Assembly: GCF_003663885.1 (NCBI RefSeq)
Contig: NZ_RCCE01000001.1
Span: 806,001-870,000 of the forward strand
DNA: 64,000 nucleotides
Direction of reading: 5' to 3'
From: Litoreibacter meonggei
GTDB lineage: Bacteria; Pseudomonadota; Alphaproteobacteria; Rhodobacterales; Rhodobacteraceae
A program made the position numbers and the translations under genes. This document shows positions 1 through 8,429 of the stretch, one piece after another. Within the stretch, counting starts at the first letter, position 1. The number at the start of each line of letters is the position of its first letter. A model generated the notes under the pieces. That model worked only from the letters and a program-made list of their open reading frames with translations. It ran no database searches and was not told where the DNA came from.

Positions 1-1
1 T

Positions 2-2257
2 TTGCCCGAGAGATATGAAAGTGAAAGCCGCAAGCTGCTAGGCCGCTTGCGCGATACCCTCGCCGAGGAAGGCGCAGGGCAGGAAAGGCTTGACCGGATC
101 ACCAGCATCATCGCGGGATCCATGGGCACTGATGTGTGCTCGATCTATCTGTTCCGTGACGCAGACACCCTTGAACTCTGCGCCACGGAAGGTTTGAACA
201 AAGAGGCCGTCCACCAAACGCGGATGCGCATTGGCGAAGGTCTAGTGGGACGCGTTGCCCGCACCAAGACGCCAGTAAATACGCCCGACGCCCCATCCGC
301 CAAAGGGTTCAGGTTTATGCCGGAGACGGGGGAGGAGATTTTTTCATCGTTCCTTGGCCTGCCGATCCAAAGGCTTGGCGAGACGCTGGGCGTTCTGGTT
401 GTTCAATCCAAAGACGCGCGCGGCTACACCGAGGATGAAGTTTACGCGCTGGAAGTCGTGGCGATGGTGCTGGCCGAAATGACCGAACTTGGCGCGTTTC
501 AGGGCGAAGGCGCCGCGATGGGCGCGCGTCACACCCAACAAGCGCTATTCCGCGGTGGCACCGCCCAAGAAGGCGCGGCGGAGGGCCATGTCTATTTGCA
601 CGAGCCCCGCGTTGTCGTGACCAATCCGATCGCAGACGACCCCCATGTGGAATTAAAACGGCTCGAAGATGCCATGGAAACCTTGCGCGGCTCGGTAGAC
701 GAGATGCTGGGCGCTATGAGCAAGAATACCGATAAAGAGCAGGTCAAAGTTCTTGAAGCCTACCGCATGTTCGCCAATTCCCGTTCCTGGGTGCGGCGGA
801 TGCAAGAAAACGTAGGGCTGGGCCTATCCGCCGAAGCCGCCGTCGAGAAAGAGCAATCCTCCACCCGCGCCCGTATGGAAAGCGTGCCCGACGCCTATCT
901 GCGGGACCGGCTGCATGACCTCGACGACCTATCCAACCGCCTGCTACGTTTGTTGACCGGCCAAGGCAGCGACACGGGTGCCGAGATGCCCGAAAACCCC
1001 ATTCTTGTGGCTAAGAACATCGGACCGGGCGAATTGCTAGACTACGGCAAGAAGCTGAAGGGCATCGTGCTTGAAGAAGGCTCGGTCGGCTCACACGCGG
1101 CGATCGTCGCGCGCGCATGGGCTATTCCGTTGGTGATTAACGCCAAGCGCATCCTGACCGAGGCCCTGAACGGCGACCACATCTTGGTGGATGGCGATCA
1201 GGGTGTGGTCCATCTGCGCCCTGAAGACACCGTGGCCACCGCATTTCGCGACAAAATTGCTATGCAAACGCAGGCGCAGCAACGCTATGCGTCGATCCGC
1301 GAAAAACCCGCCACAACGCTGGATGGCCATACGGTTTCACTGCACATGAATGCGGGTTTGATGGCGGACCTACCGTCGCTGGTCAGCTCTGGTGCAGAAG
1401 GCGTTGGCCTGTTCCGAACCGAGCTTCAATTTCTGACCCGTGCACGGGTGCCGCGCCGCTCGGAGCTGGCCTCGATTTACGGCTCTGTTATGGATGCGGC
1501 CAAAGGCAAACAGGTGGTCTTCCGCACGCTCGACATCGGGTCCGACAAGGTGCTGCCCTACATGAAACCCACCGAGGAGCCGAACCCGGCGATGGGCTGG
1601 CGGGCGATCCGTGTTGGTCTGGACAAGAAGGGCGTGATGCGGATGCAGCTGCAAGCCCTGATCCGCGCGGCTAATGGGCGCCCCTTGTCCGTGATGTTCC
1701 CCTTTGTCGCTCAATTCGATGAATTCCGCGAAGCACGGCAACACCTTCTGGATGAGCTGGAGCGCGAAAAAAAGCTGGGCCACGCCTTACCATCGGACGT
1801 GAAAATTGGTGCCATGCTGGAGACCCCGTCACTGGCGTTTGCGCCGAAGCAGTTCTTCGAGATGGCTGATTTTATCTCTATTGGCGGCAACGACCTGAAA
1901 CAATTCTTCTTCGCCGCCGACCGCGAGAACGAGCGCGTGCGCAAACGTTATGACACGCTGAATGTCAGCTTCCTGACCTTTCTGGAACAGATTTCCGAAC
2001 GCTGCAAAGAGACCAACACCCCAATGAGTTTCTGTGGAGAGGACGCGGGCCGCCCTGTCGAGGCGCTGTGCTTTGCCGCCATCGGCATGCGGTCGCTGTC
2101 CATGCGTCCCGCCTCGATCGGGCCGGTCAAAAGCCTGCTGCGTCGCTGTGATCTGGGGGAGGCCAAGCAGGTTATTGATGCGGCGAGGGCGTCTGGCGCA
2201 CAATCTGTACGCACGGCGGTCATGGATTGGTTGACGGGGCGTAACGGGAAGGCCTGA
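2..2257 (+). CDS. ptsP: PtsP, phosphoenolpyruvate-protein phosphotransferase (enzyme I of PTS-Ntr)
   Basis: Autophosphorylates from PEP and passes phosphate to an NPr-type HPr in the cytoplasmic nitrogen PTS. The frame shows an N-terminal GAF domain (about residues 20-160), then the EI N-terminal and phosphohistidine domains with the active site GSHAAIVAR (His365), and a C-terminal PEP-binding TIM barrel ending near SFCGED. The GAF domain separates it from sugar-PTS enzyme I. The only visible start is a TTG at base 2; an upstream ATG may lie outside the window, so the N-terminus is uncertain, although 751 residues is near the family's usual length. The downstream gene is convergent. Confidence 0.93.
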   Translation: MPERYESESRKLLGRLRDTLAEEGAGQERLDRITSIIAGSMGTDVCSIYLFRDADTLELCATEGLNKEAVHQTRMRIGEGLVGRVARTKTPVNTPDAPSAKGFRFMPETGEEIFSSFLGLPIQRLGETLGVLVVQSKDARGYTEDEVYALEVVAMVLAEMTELGAFQGEGAAMGARHTQQALFRGGTAQEGAAEGHVYLHEPRVVVTNPIADDPHVELKRLEDAMETLRGSVDEMLGAMSKNTDKEQVKVLEAYRMFANSRSWVRRMQENVGLGLSAEAAVEKEQSSTRARMESVPDAYLRDRLHDLDDLSNRLLRLLTGQGSDTGAEMPENPILVAKNIGPGELLDYGKKLKGIVLEEGSVGSHAAIVARAWAIPLVINAKRILTEALNGDHILVDGDQGVVHLRPEDTVATAFRDKIAMQTQAQQRYASIREKPATTLDGHTVSLHMNAGLMADLPSLVSSGAEGVGLFRTELQFLTRARVPRRSELASIYGSVMDAAKGKQVVFRTLDIGSDKVLPYMKPTEEPNPAMGWRAIRVGLDKKGVMRMQLQALIRAANGRPLSVMFPFVAQFDEFREARQHLLDELEREKKLGHALPSDVKIGAMLETPSLAFAPKQFFEMADFISIGGNDLKQFFFAADRENERVRKRYDTLNVSFLTFLEQISERCKETNTPMSFCGEDAGRPVEALCFAAIGMRSLSMRPASIGPVKSLLRRCDLGEAKQVIDAARASGAQSVRTAVMDWLTGRNGKA

Positions 2258-2422
2258 TCTGCGGCGACCTGCCACCCAGAGCTATCCAAGAGGCAGGCCG
2301 CAACAGTAGAAGGGAAAACCTACTGGAAGGAAACTGGTTACATACGCGTGCCTTAGGCATTTGTTCTGAACGACTGTCAGCCTGTTGCCAGAGCAGATAA
2401 CAGCCTTGGCATTACGATATGG
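2258..2422. other. Intergenic gap with imperfect inverted repeat after ptsP
   Basis: Four bases after the ptsP stop, 2261-2273 (GCGG, then CCTGCC) can pair with 2292-2301 (GGCAGG, then CCGC) with a 3-nt bulge and an 18-nt loop. There is no T-tract, so it is only a possible 3'-end structure. I see nothing else in the gap between these convergent genes. Confidence 0.3.
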
Positions 2423-3199
2423 TTAACGCGGCACCTCGCCGCCGGAAATTTCTTGCCTGAACAGCTCGACCAAAGCCGCGCGGTCAGATCCGGTTTCCTC
2501 TGCCAGCTTACGAAGGCCAAAGCTCACATGCGCCATTTCCTGATAATAGCTGGTGAAGCTGTAGTTGATTGCAGCACCTGTCACCGCACCCAGAACCGGC
2601 ACCATCTGCGCCGCCAGCTTTTGGCCCAGCACTACGGCCAGTTTGGGGGCTATCTGCTTGATCAGCGTATGAAGTGTCGCGCCAGTGACGCTAACCCTTA
2701 ACGTCAAAAAACTGAGATCAGTGCTGTCATCCTCGGCCAACGGACCGGCGGAGGCGAAGACCTGCAAACATTCCGCCCGTGTGTCCGGATGAGACGGGTC
2801 GAACCCGTGCTCTTCCGAAATGGTCTGGATTGCCCGTAGGATCACCGTGGTTGTGACCGGCAATTCTGCCAACGCAGACGGCAGGCCACCAAAACCGCCC
2901 GCCGCGCCCGTCCCCATAGTCAGGGCACGGGTCATCCACTGACCGGAATCCGGTACAGTCGCGCGGGTCTTCGCGGCGGCCTCGAAACTGAACTCAAGCG
3001 CCTTGAGTGTGGCACCGTCCAAGCCGTCACGTGCGGGTGCCGGAAGCTTGTCCAGCAACCCGTCCGCCTGCGCGCCAAGCGCGCCCAACACCTTGAGCCC
3101 CACCCCTCGTGCATTGCGATAACGAACAGCGAGCGCCTTTATCTGCACCTCCAAAGGGGGAACGGCAGGTTTGGTCGGGGGTAAAATTGACTGGTTCAT
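2423..3199 (-). CDS. EcsC family protein
   Basis: A 258-residue protein resembling the EcsC family, named after a Bacillus ABC-transporter-associated protein of unknown biochemical role. A glycine/alanine-rich central stretch (GTGAAGGFGGLPSALAEL) and hydrophobic segments before LAAQMVPVLGAVTGAAINY are typical of the family and suggest peripheral or embedded membrane association. The start is taken at the ATG giving MNQSILPPTKP; the longer frame runs into the upstream GNAT gene. The Shine-Dalgarno is weak, so the start is moderately sure. It lies 23 nt after the GNAT gene on the same strand, so the two are probably co-transcribed. Confidence 0.7.
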   Translation of the reverse strand: MNQSILPPTKPAVPPLEVQIKALAVRYRNARGVGLKVLGALGAQADGLLDKLPAPARDGLDGATLKALEFSFEAAAKTRATVPDSGQWMTRALTMGTGAAGGFGGLPSALAELPVTTTVILRAIQTISEEHGFDPSHPDTRAECLQVFASAGPLAEDDSTDLSFLTLRVSVTGATLHTLIKQIAPKLAVVLGQKLAAQMVPVLGAVTGAAINYSFTSYYQEMAHVSFGLRKLAEETGSDRAALVELFRQEISGGEVPR

Positions 3200-3222
3200 A
3201 TGTGTTAAATGCTGCCAGTTGG

Positions 3223-3696
3223 CTATTTTTTCAAGGAGGTCACCTGCCCCCTGACCCCGCTCCAGTCCCAAAGACCCAGCACGCGGTCAGGGTTGGTAGG
3301 CGGCGGCATTTCAATCCCGTTGAGCTTTTGAAAGCCGAATTTCCCATAATATGGCGCGTCGCCCACCAGCAGCACCCGTTTCCAGCCAAGCGCCTCGGCG
3401 CGGGCCAGACTGTCGCGCACCAAGGCCCCGCCAAGCCCCTCGCCCTGACGGGTCGGGTGAACGGCGACCGGTCCCAGAAGCAGCGCGTCATGCGCGCCCA
3501 CACGGATCGGCCAATAGCGGATCGCGCCACCGATGATGCCCGCCTCGTCGCTTGCCACCAAGGACAGGTCCGGCACCGGATCGACCCCGTCACGCAAACG
3601 GTAGGACGACAGCGCGGTACGTCCGGGCGCAAACGACAGATCGTAAAGCGCCTCGACTGCCCACCAGTCTTGCGGAGTCTCGACCCTGAGTTCCAA
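3223..3696 (-). CDS. GNAT family N-acetyltransferase
   Basis: A 157-residue single-domain Gcn5-related acetyltransferase. The acetyl-CoA binding motif A is visible as VHPTRQGEGLGGALVRDSLARAE (Q/RxxGxG/A type, about residues 79-100), followed by LLVGDAPYYGKFGF, a motif common in the YhbS-like subgroup. The substrate cannot be told from sequence. It is divergent from the flavin reductase-like gene and lies just upstream of the EcsC-like gene on the same strand. Confidence 0.85.
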   Translation of the reverse strand: MELRVETPQDWWAVEALYDLSFAPGRTALSSYRLRDGVDPVPDLSLVASDEAGIIGGAIRYWPIRVGAHDALLLGPVAVHPTRQGEGLGGALVRDSLARAEALGWKRVLLVGDAPYYGKFGFQKLNGIEMPPPTNPDRVLGLWDWSGVRGQVTSLKK

Positions 3697-3774
3697 TTGC
3701 CCTGCCCGTTTTTACCCTTTCGGTGCAGTCTACATGGCGCTACCCCTTGGGCAACCAAGAAGGAGACGCCCCCG

Positions 3775-4380
3775 ATGTTCTACCGCCCCGAAGACGGCCA
3801 CGGGCTGCCCCATAACCCGTTCAACGCGATTGTGACGCCGCGCCCTATTGGTTGGATTTCCACCCGTGGGTCTGACGGCTCGGAGAACCTTGCGCCCTAT
3901 TCGTTTTTCAACGCGGTGGCGTATGTGCCGCCTCAGGTCATGTTCGCCTCCACCTCCGCCAAGCCGGACCGCGACGGCACCAAGGACAGCGTCGCCAACA
4001 TCCGTGACACGGGCGTGTTCTGCGTCAACGTGGTGGAATACGCGGCGCGCGATGTGATGAATGTGACATCCGGCCCTTGGGACAAAGAGGTGGACGAGTT
4101 CGCCAAGGCAGGGATCGAGCGGGTCGACTGTGACACCATCGCCTGCTCGCGCGTGGTGAATGCCCCCGCCAATCTGGAATGCAAGCTGACGCAAATCGTG
4201 CAGCTTCCGGGCGAGGCGAATTTCGCCGTGTTCGGGGAAGTCATCGGCGTGCATATGCGCGACGATTGCATCGTGGACGGCGTGTTCGACGTGACCACCT
4301 TCCAGCCTTTGGCACGACTGGGATACAAGGATTACACCCATGTCAAAGACGTGTTCAGCCTGACCCGCCCTGGCGAATAA
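3775..4380 (+). CDS. Flavin reductase-like, FMN-binding split-barrel protein
   Basis: A 201-residue protein of the flavoredoxin/flavin reductase-like family. It begins MFYRPEDGHG, followed by NPFNAIVTPRPIGWIST, the conserved N-terminal block of the split barrel that binds FMN, and later the NSV/TAxDxV-like stretch. The frame is open about 660 nt further upstream, but that part is the shadow of the divergent GNAT gene; the ATG at 3775 has AAGGAGA about 9 nt upstream, which decides the start. It probably reduces or stores flavin; partner and substrate are unknown. Confidence 0.85.
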   Translation: MFYRPEDGHGLPHNPFNAIVTPRPIGWISTRGSDGSENLAPYSFFNAVAYVPPQVMFASTSAKPDRDGTKDSVANIRDTGVFCVNVVEYAARDVMNVTSGPWDKEVDEFAKAGIERVDCDTIACSRVVNAPANLECKLTQIVQLPGEANFAVFGEVIGVHMRDDCIVDGVFDVTTFQPLARLGYKDYTHVKDVFSLTRPGE

Positions 4381-4670
4381 CGTGGTGAGTAGCCACGCCA
4401 AAAGCCCCGAGCCGCCGGAATGCGGCGCGGGGTGGTGAGGCATCTCTATCTGGGAAAAAGCGCCCTCAAATCGGGTCGCTGGATACATAAATGGCGGCGC
4501 CGCCTGTCGCGGGGTGAGCCAGACAGGGGCGTTACCCCCTGCATCTTAAACGCATGCGTCATGCAGATTGCCCCATAACAGAGGCCCTGAATTCCACGAG
4601 CTATGTTCGACGTCGAGGGGCAGGTTCTAGCCGCCCCCCGTTAATCTTTCGCTACGTCAGCGTGCGTTGC
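4381..4670. other. 290-bp convergent intergenic gap
   Basis: This lies between the ends of the flavin reductase-like gene and the SulP gene. A GC-rich imperfect hairpin near 4405-4435 (CCCCG and CCGC pairing with GCGG and CGGGG, internal loop 2x2) could end transcription, but no T-tract follows. I find no convincing small ORF or RNA gene. Confidence 0.3.
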
Positions 4671-6347
4671 CTAATGCCCGCCCGCCATGACACCGGTTTT
4701 GACCGAGTAGTTCACAGCAATCTCGTAATCAGGGTCGTCGTCACTGTCGATCATCAACTGGCCAGCCTTGGTCAGCAACTCGTGGCAGTCGCGGCTGAGG
4801 TGGCGCAGGTGCACAGACTTGCCCTCGGTCTCGTATTTGCCAGCAACCGCCTCGATAGCTTGCAACGCAGATTGGTCCGCGACACGGCTGCGTGCGAAGT
4901 CGATGATGACTTCGTCGGGGTCATCCTTCGGGGTGAACAGCTCGGAGAAACCCTCGGCAGAGCCGAAGAACAACGGGCCTTCGACCTTATAAACCTTCGT
5001 GCCGTCATCCATGATTTCGGTCTCGGCATGGATGCGGCGGGCGTTCTGCCACGCATAGGCCAGCGCCGAGACGATCACGCCCACAACCACCGCGATGGCG
5101 AGGTCATACATCACGGTCGTGATGGTCACCAAGACGATCACGAAGGCGTCCAGACGTGGCACCTTGCGCATGATGTTGAACGAGTTCCACGCGAAGGTGC
5201 CGATCACGACCATGAACATCACGCCAACCAAGGCGGCCAGCGGGATCTGCTCGATCAGCGGCGAGGCCACCAGAATAAACGCCAGCAGGAACAGCGCCGC
5301 CGCGATACCCGCTGCACGGGTGCGACCGCCGGATTTCACGTTGATCATGGATTGCCCGATCATCGCGCAACCGCCCATGCCGCCGAAGAAGCCGGTCACG
5401 GTGTTGGCCACGCCTTGAGCCACGCATTCCTGAGATGCACCACCGCGTTTGTTGACGATCTCGCCCACAAGGTTCAGCGTCAGCAGGCTTTCGATCAGAC
5501 CGATGGCCGCAAGGATCAGGGCGTAAGGGAAGATGATCCACAGGGTCTTCAGGTTGAACGGCGCCAGCATGTCGCCATAGAGGCCCGTGCCACCTTCACC
5601 GCCGAAGCTGAACGGGATGTGGAACGGCGGCAAGCCGCCCTTGATGGAGGCCAGATCACCGACCCGAGGGACGTCGATACCGAAGCCGATGACCAGCAAC
5701 GCCACGATACCAATGCCCGCAAGCGGCGCAGGGATCAGCGAGGTCACCTTGGGCGTCGCCCAGATAATAGCCATGGTCAGCACCGTCAGCCCGAGCATGA
5801 TAGCCAGAGGCCACCCCGTCATCCATTGGCCGCTTGCAATGCCGTGACCGCCGCTCGTGGCGGTGCCGGGCACCTGAAACTGGCTCATTTGCGCGAGGAA
5901 AATAACGATCGCGAGGCCGTTCACGAAGCCCAGCATCACCGGATGCGGCACCAGCCGGATGAACTTGCCCAGCTTGAAGATGCCCGCCGCGATCTGCATC
6001 AGGCCCATGAGGATCACCGTGGCAAACAGGTACTCGACCCCGTGCGCTGCCACCAAAGCGACCATGACCACGGCCAAAGCACCCGTCGCACCGGAGATCA
6101 TCCCCGGACGCCCGCCGATACACGCCGTGATCAGGCCCACGATGAAGGCCGCATAGAGCCCCACCAGCGGGTGAACCCCCGCGACGAAGGCAAAGGCCAC
6201 GGCTTCCGGCACCAAGGCCAGCGCCACGGTCAGGCCGGACAAAATTTCGATACGCCAGCGCGCAGCCCCCATCGGGCCGGAGGGCGCAAGGCTCAGTTCG
6301 TTCAAAATCGGATTGTTGGCGAGGGACGCCATCAGCTTGTTGGTCAC
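4671..6347 (-). CDS. SulP family inorganic anion transporter with STAS domain
   Basis: A 558-residue inner-membrane carrier of the SulP/SLC26 family, which moves sulfate, bicarbonate or other anions. Multiple hydrophobic helices fill about residues 30-420, including the signature region VNGLAIVIFLAQ and PLAALVGVMFMVVIGTF. A cytoplasmic STAS domain follows (about 440-540, VEGPLFFGSAEGF and IIDFARSRVADQSA). The start is the GTG at 6347, preceded by AAGAGG at good spacing; the ATG at 6332 is an alternative. The ion cannot be read from sequence. It is divergent from mtnP over 185 bp. Confidence 0.92.
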   Translation of the reverse strand: MTNKLMASLANNPILNELSLAPSGPMGAARWRIEILSGLTVALALVPEAVAFAFVAGVHPLVGLYAAFIVGLITACIGGRPGMISGATGALAVVMVALVAAHGVEYLFATVILMGLMQIAAGIFKLGKFIRLVPHPVMLGFVNGLAIVIFLAQMSQFQVPGTATSGGHGIASGQWMTGWPLAIMLGLTVLTMAIIWATPKVTSLIPAPLAGIGIVALLVIGFGIDVPRVGDLASIKGGLPPFHIPFSFGGEGGTGLYGDMLAPFNLKTLWIIFPYALILAAIGLIESLLTLNLVGEIVNKRGGASQECVAQGVANTVTGFFGGMGGCAMIGQSMINVKSGGRTRAAGIAAALFLLAFILVASPLIEQIPLAALVGVMFMVVIGTFAWNSFNIMRKVPRLDAFVIVLVTITTVMYDLAIAVVVGVIVSALAYAWQNARRIHAETEIMDDGTKVYKVEGPLFFGSAEGFSELFTPKDDPDEVIIDFARSRVADQSALQAIEAVAGKYETEGKSVHLRHLSRDCHELLTKAGQLMIDSDDDPDYEIAVNYSVKTGVMAGGH

Positions 6348-6532
6348 GCTGCTGCCTCTTGTTCAGGTCACATATGTCTTTGAGTTGCGGGCCTGTTAGC
6401 GCACACAGTCGCGGAATGCACGGATTAGTTGCCCCAACACTTGCGTGAAGTGCGGTCCGGTGCATTTCCATCCGGTTAACCTTCCGCCAATATGCCGCCA
6501 AATGATGCATTTCACGAATGAAGGACACCAAA

Positions 6533-7405
6533 ATGGCAGATACGATGATCGGTGTGATCGGCGGCTCCGGCCTCTACGAGATCGACGGGCTTGACGGCGC
6601 TGAATGGCAAACCGTGGAAACCCCATGGGGCGCGCCGTCTGACGCGATCCTGACCGGCACCCTGTACGGCGTCAAAATGGCGTTCCTGCCCCGCCACGGG
6701 CGCGGCCATGTGCATTCGCCGACCACGGTTCCTTACCGCGCCAATATCGACGCCTTGAAACGTATCGGCGTGACGGATGTGATCTCCGTCTCCGCCTGCG
6801 GCTCGTTTCGCGAGGAAATGGCGCCGGGTGATTTCGTCATCGTCGACCAGTTCATCGACCGCACCTTTGCCCGCGAAAAGTCCTTCTTCGGCACGGGCTG
6901 CGTCGCCCATGTCTCGGTCGCGCATCCGACCTGCCCGCGCTTGGGCGCGGCCTGTCTGGAGGCAGCCAAAGACACCGGCATCAATGTCCACAACGGCGGC
7001 ACCTATCTGGCGATGGAAGGCCCGCAATTCTCGACACTGGCCGAAAGCAAAATGTACCGCGATAGCTGGGGCGCGGACGTGATCGGCATGACCAACATGC
7101 CCGAGGCCAAACTGGCCCGCGAGGCGGAGCTGTGCTACGCCTCCGTCGCCATGATCACCGATTACGACAGCTGGCACCCCGACCATGGCGAGGTGGACGT
7201 CACGCAGATTATCGCCACACTGATGGGCAATGCCGACAAGGCACGGGGCATGGTGGCCAAGCTGCCCGCGCTGCTGGGATCAGAGCGCGCGCCCTGCCCC
7301 CATGGCTGCGACCGCGCGCTGGAATATGCGATCCTCACCGCGCCGGACGCCCGAGACGCGAAAATTGCATCCAAGCTCGACGCGGTTGCAGGTCGGGTGC
7401 TTTAG
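6533..7405 (+). CDS. mtnP: S-methyl-5'-thioadenosine phosphorylase
   Basis: Cleaves methylthioadenosine with phosphate to adenine and methylthioribose-1-phosphate (methionine salvage and polyamine by-product clearance). At 290 residues it has the family N-terminus MIGVIGGSGLYEIDGL, the phosphate-site block LPRHGRGHVHSPTTVPYRAN, and MEGPQFSTLAES followed by DVIGMTNMPEAKLAREAELCY. The start is the ATG at 6533 with AAGGA 7 nt upstream; the ATG at 6518 lacks a site. The adenine it releases could be used by the nearby apt product. Its stop overlaps the stop of the convergent gene by 4 nt. Confidence 0.95.
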   Translation: MADTMIGVIGGSGLYEIDGLDGAEWQTVETPWGAPSDAILTGTLYGVKMAFLPRHGRGHVHSPTTVPYRANIDALKRIGVTDVISVSACGSFREEMAPGDFVIVDQFIDRTFAREKSFFGTGCVAHVSVAHPTCPRLGAACLEAAKDTGINVHNGGTYLAMEGPQFSTLAESKMYRDSWGADVIGMTNMPEAKLAREAELCYASVAMITDYDSWHPDHGEVDVTQIIATLMGNADKARGMVAKLPALLGSERAPCPHGCDRALEYAILTAPDARDAKIASKLDAVAGRVL

Positions 7406-8088
7406 GAGATCGAGATCAGGTTCAGAACGTATTTCACCCGTGTCACCCACCGCGCGTCGAAATAGTCCACCGACAGCTCTTCAAAATCGCACTCCACCGC
7501 ATTGGTGGCGGGATCGCAAAAGGTAAAGGTAATCGGCTTAGGATTGAACGCCACCATCTTGCCCTCGTGCTGACCAGTGGTCTCGTTCTTGGCAAAATAA
7601 GCATTCTCGACCATGAGCACCAGAAAGTCGGGGTCGGCCGCCATATCCACCACGTCCTGAATACAATACTCAAGATAGGCGGTTTGGCTGGTGGTGGAGA
7701 ATTGCTTCTCGAGCGGCATCACCAGCGACACGGCCTTCACCTCAAACCCACCGTCGCCCTTCATGCCGACGCTGCCCATGACGAAGGCCATCGCCTCGGC
7801 GAATTGAAGGCCCAGTTTGTTATGCGCCTCTAGAGTCTCAGAAAGCTTGGAGACAGACACCTCGGTTAGCTCCTTCGAACATAACGGCGTGGGGACGAAT
7901 TGGCGGGTGGGTTTGTAATAGGCATAGGCCTTACCCGGCCAAGGCTGGTTCAACTGGCCCGCGTGGATACGCTTTTTCTGGTAGAGCACATCCTCGAAGG
8001 TCACTGTTAGAAATAGGGTGGTTGCGAAAGCCACCAGCACACCGGTCAGGAATAACCCGAGCGGCCAAAGCAAAAGCTTCAGTTTCAT
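7402..8088 (-). CDS. Membrane-anchored protein of unknown function
   Basis: Not recognised. It has 228 residues, beginning MKLKLLLWPLGLFLTG with one N-terminal transmembrane helix (about 5-30) and no lipobox, so the rest is probably periplasmic. The outer part holds four cysteines (PLCSKE, EYCIQD, FTFCDP, VECDFE) that could pair as disulfides. The start is the ATG at 8088, preceded by AAGGGGG; an upstream in-frame start is unlikely because it would overlap the microprotein gene. It lies 10 nt downstream of that gene, so the two form an operon. Its stop overlaps mtnP by 4 nt. Confidence 0.7.
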   Translation of the reverse strand: MKLKLLLWPLGLFLTGVLVAFATTLFLTVTFEDVLYQKKRIHAGQLNQPWPGKAYAYYKPTRQFVPTPLCSKELTEVSVSKLSETLEAHNKLGLQFAEAMAFVMGSVGMKGDGGFEVKAVSLVMPLEKQFSTTSQTAYLEYCIQDVVDMAADPDFLVLMVENAYFAKNETTGQHEGKMVAFNPKPITFTFCDPATNAVECDFEELSVDYFDARWVTRVKYVLNLISIS

Positions 8089-8098
8089 GGCGACCCCC

Positions 8099-8212
8099 TT
8101 ACTTCGGGCAGCATAGGTCGCCACCGCAGTTGTAGTATCCATCAGGACACTCCTTGGCGGCGGCAGGAAGGGCCAAGCACAGGCCCAGAATGACGGCTAA
8201 CAATACGCGCAT
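8099..8212 (-). CDS. Cysteine-rich secreted microprotein (37 residues)
   Basis: A small ORF read by hand on the minus strand. It starts with ATG at 8212, preceded by AAGGAG with 8-nt spacing, and ends with TAA at 8099-8101. The first 19 residues are a signal peptide (MRVLLAVILGLCLALPAAA, an A-x-A cleavage site and no lipobox). The predicted mature peptide is KECPDGYYNCGGDLCCPK, with four cysteines in 18 residues, which suggests two disulfides or metal binding. The next gene starts 10 nt downstream. The family is unknown to me. The strong ribosome site and clean signal peptide argue that it is real. Confidence 0.72.
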   Translation of the reverse strand: MRVLLAVILGLCLALPAAAKECPDGYYNCGGDLCCPK

Positions 8213-8429
8213 AAGACAAACTCCTTTTTGGCAAAAACGAAAGAAAGTGGCCAAAGTATACCACAACCCACCTGCGCCTCAGCCGTGAGAAAACTGTGAC
8301 CAAAGGCTTGCGCAGTTAAGTATTTTCTATTTTATTACAATCGCTTACGATTTCACTCACGTGAAAGATTGCCCTGACGTAAACTAGGCTCATTTCAACC
8401 ATTCTAATATTGGACAGGAGGATTTTCGC

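Noticed and set aside
3109-3774. N-terminal extension of the flavin reductase-like protein
   Set aside because: The extension overlaps the divergent GNAT gene and lacks similarity; AAGGAGA at good spacing marks the ATG at 3775.
4554-6383. Long plus-strand open frame opposite the SulP gene
   Set aside because: Its translation is rich in His, Arg and Gln and shows no family features, while the other strand gives an intact SulP transporter; it is a GC-bias shadow.
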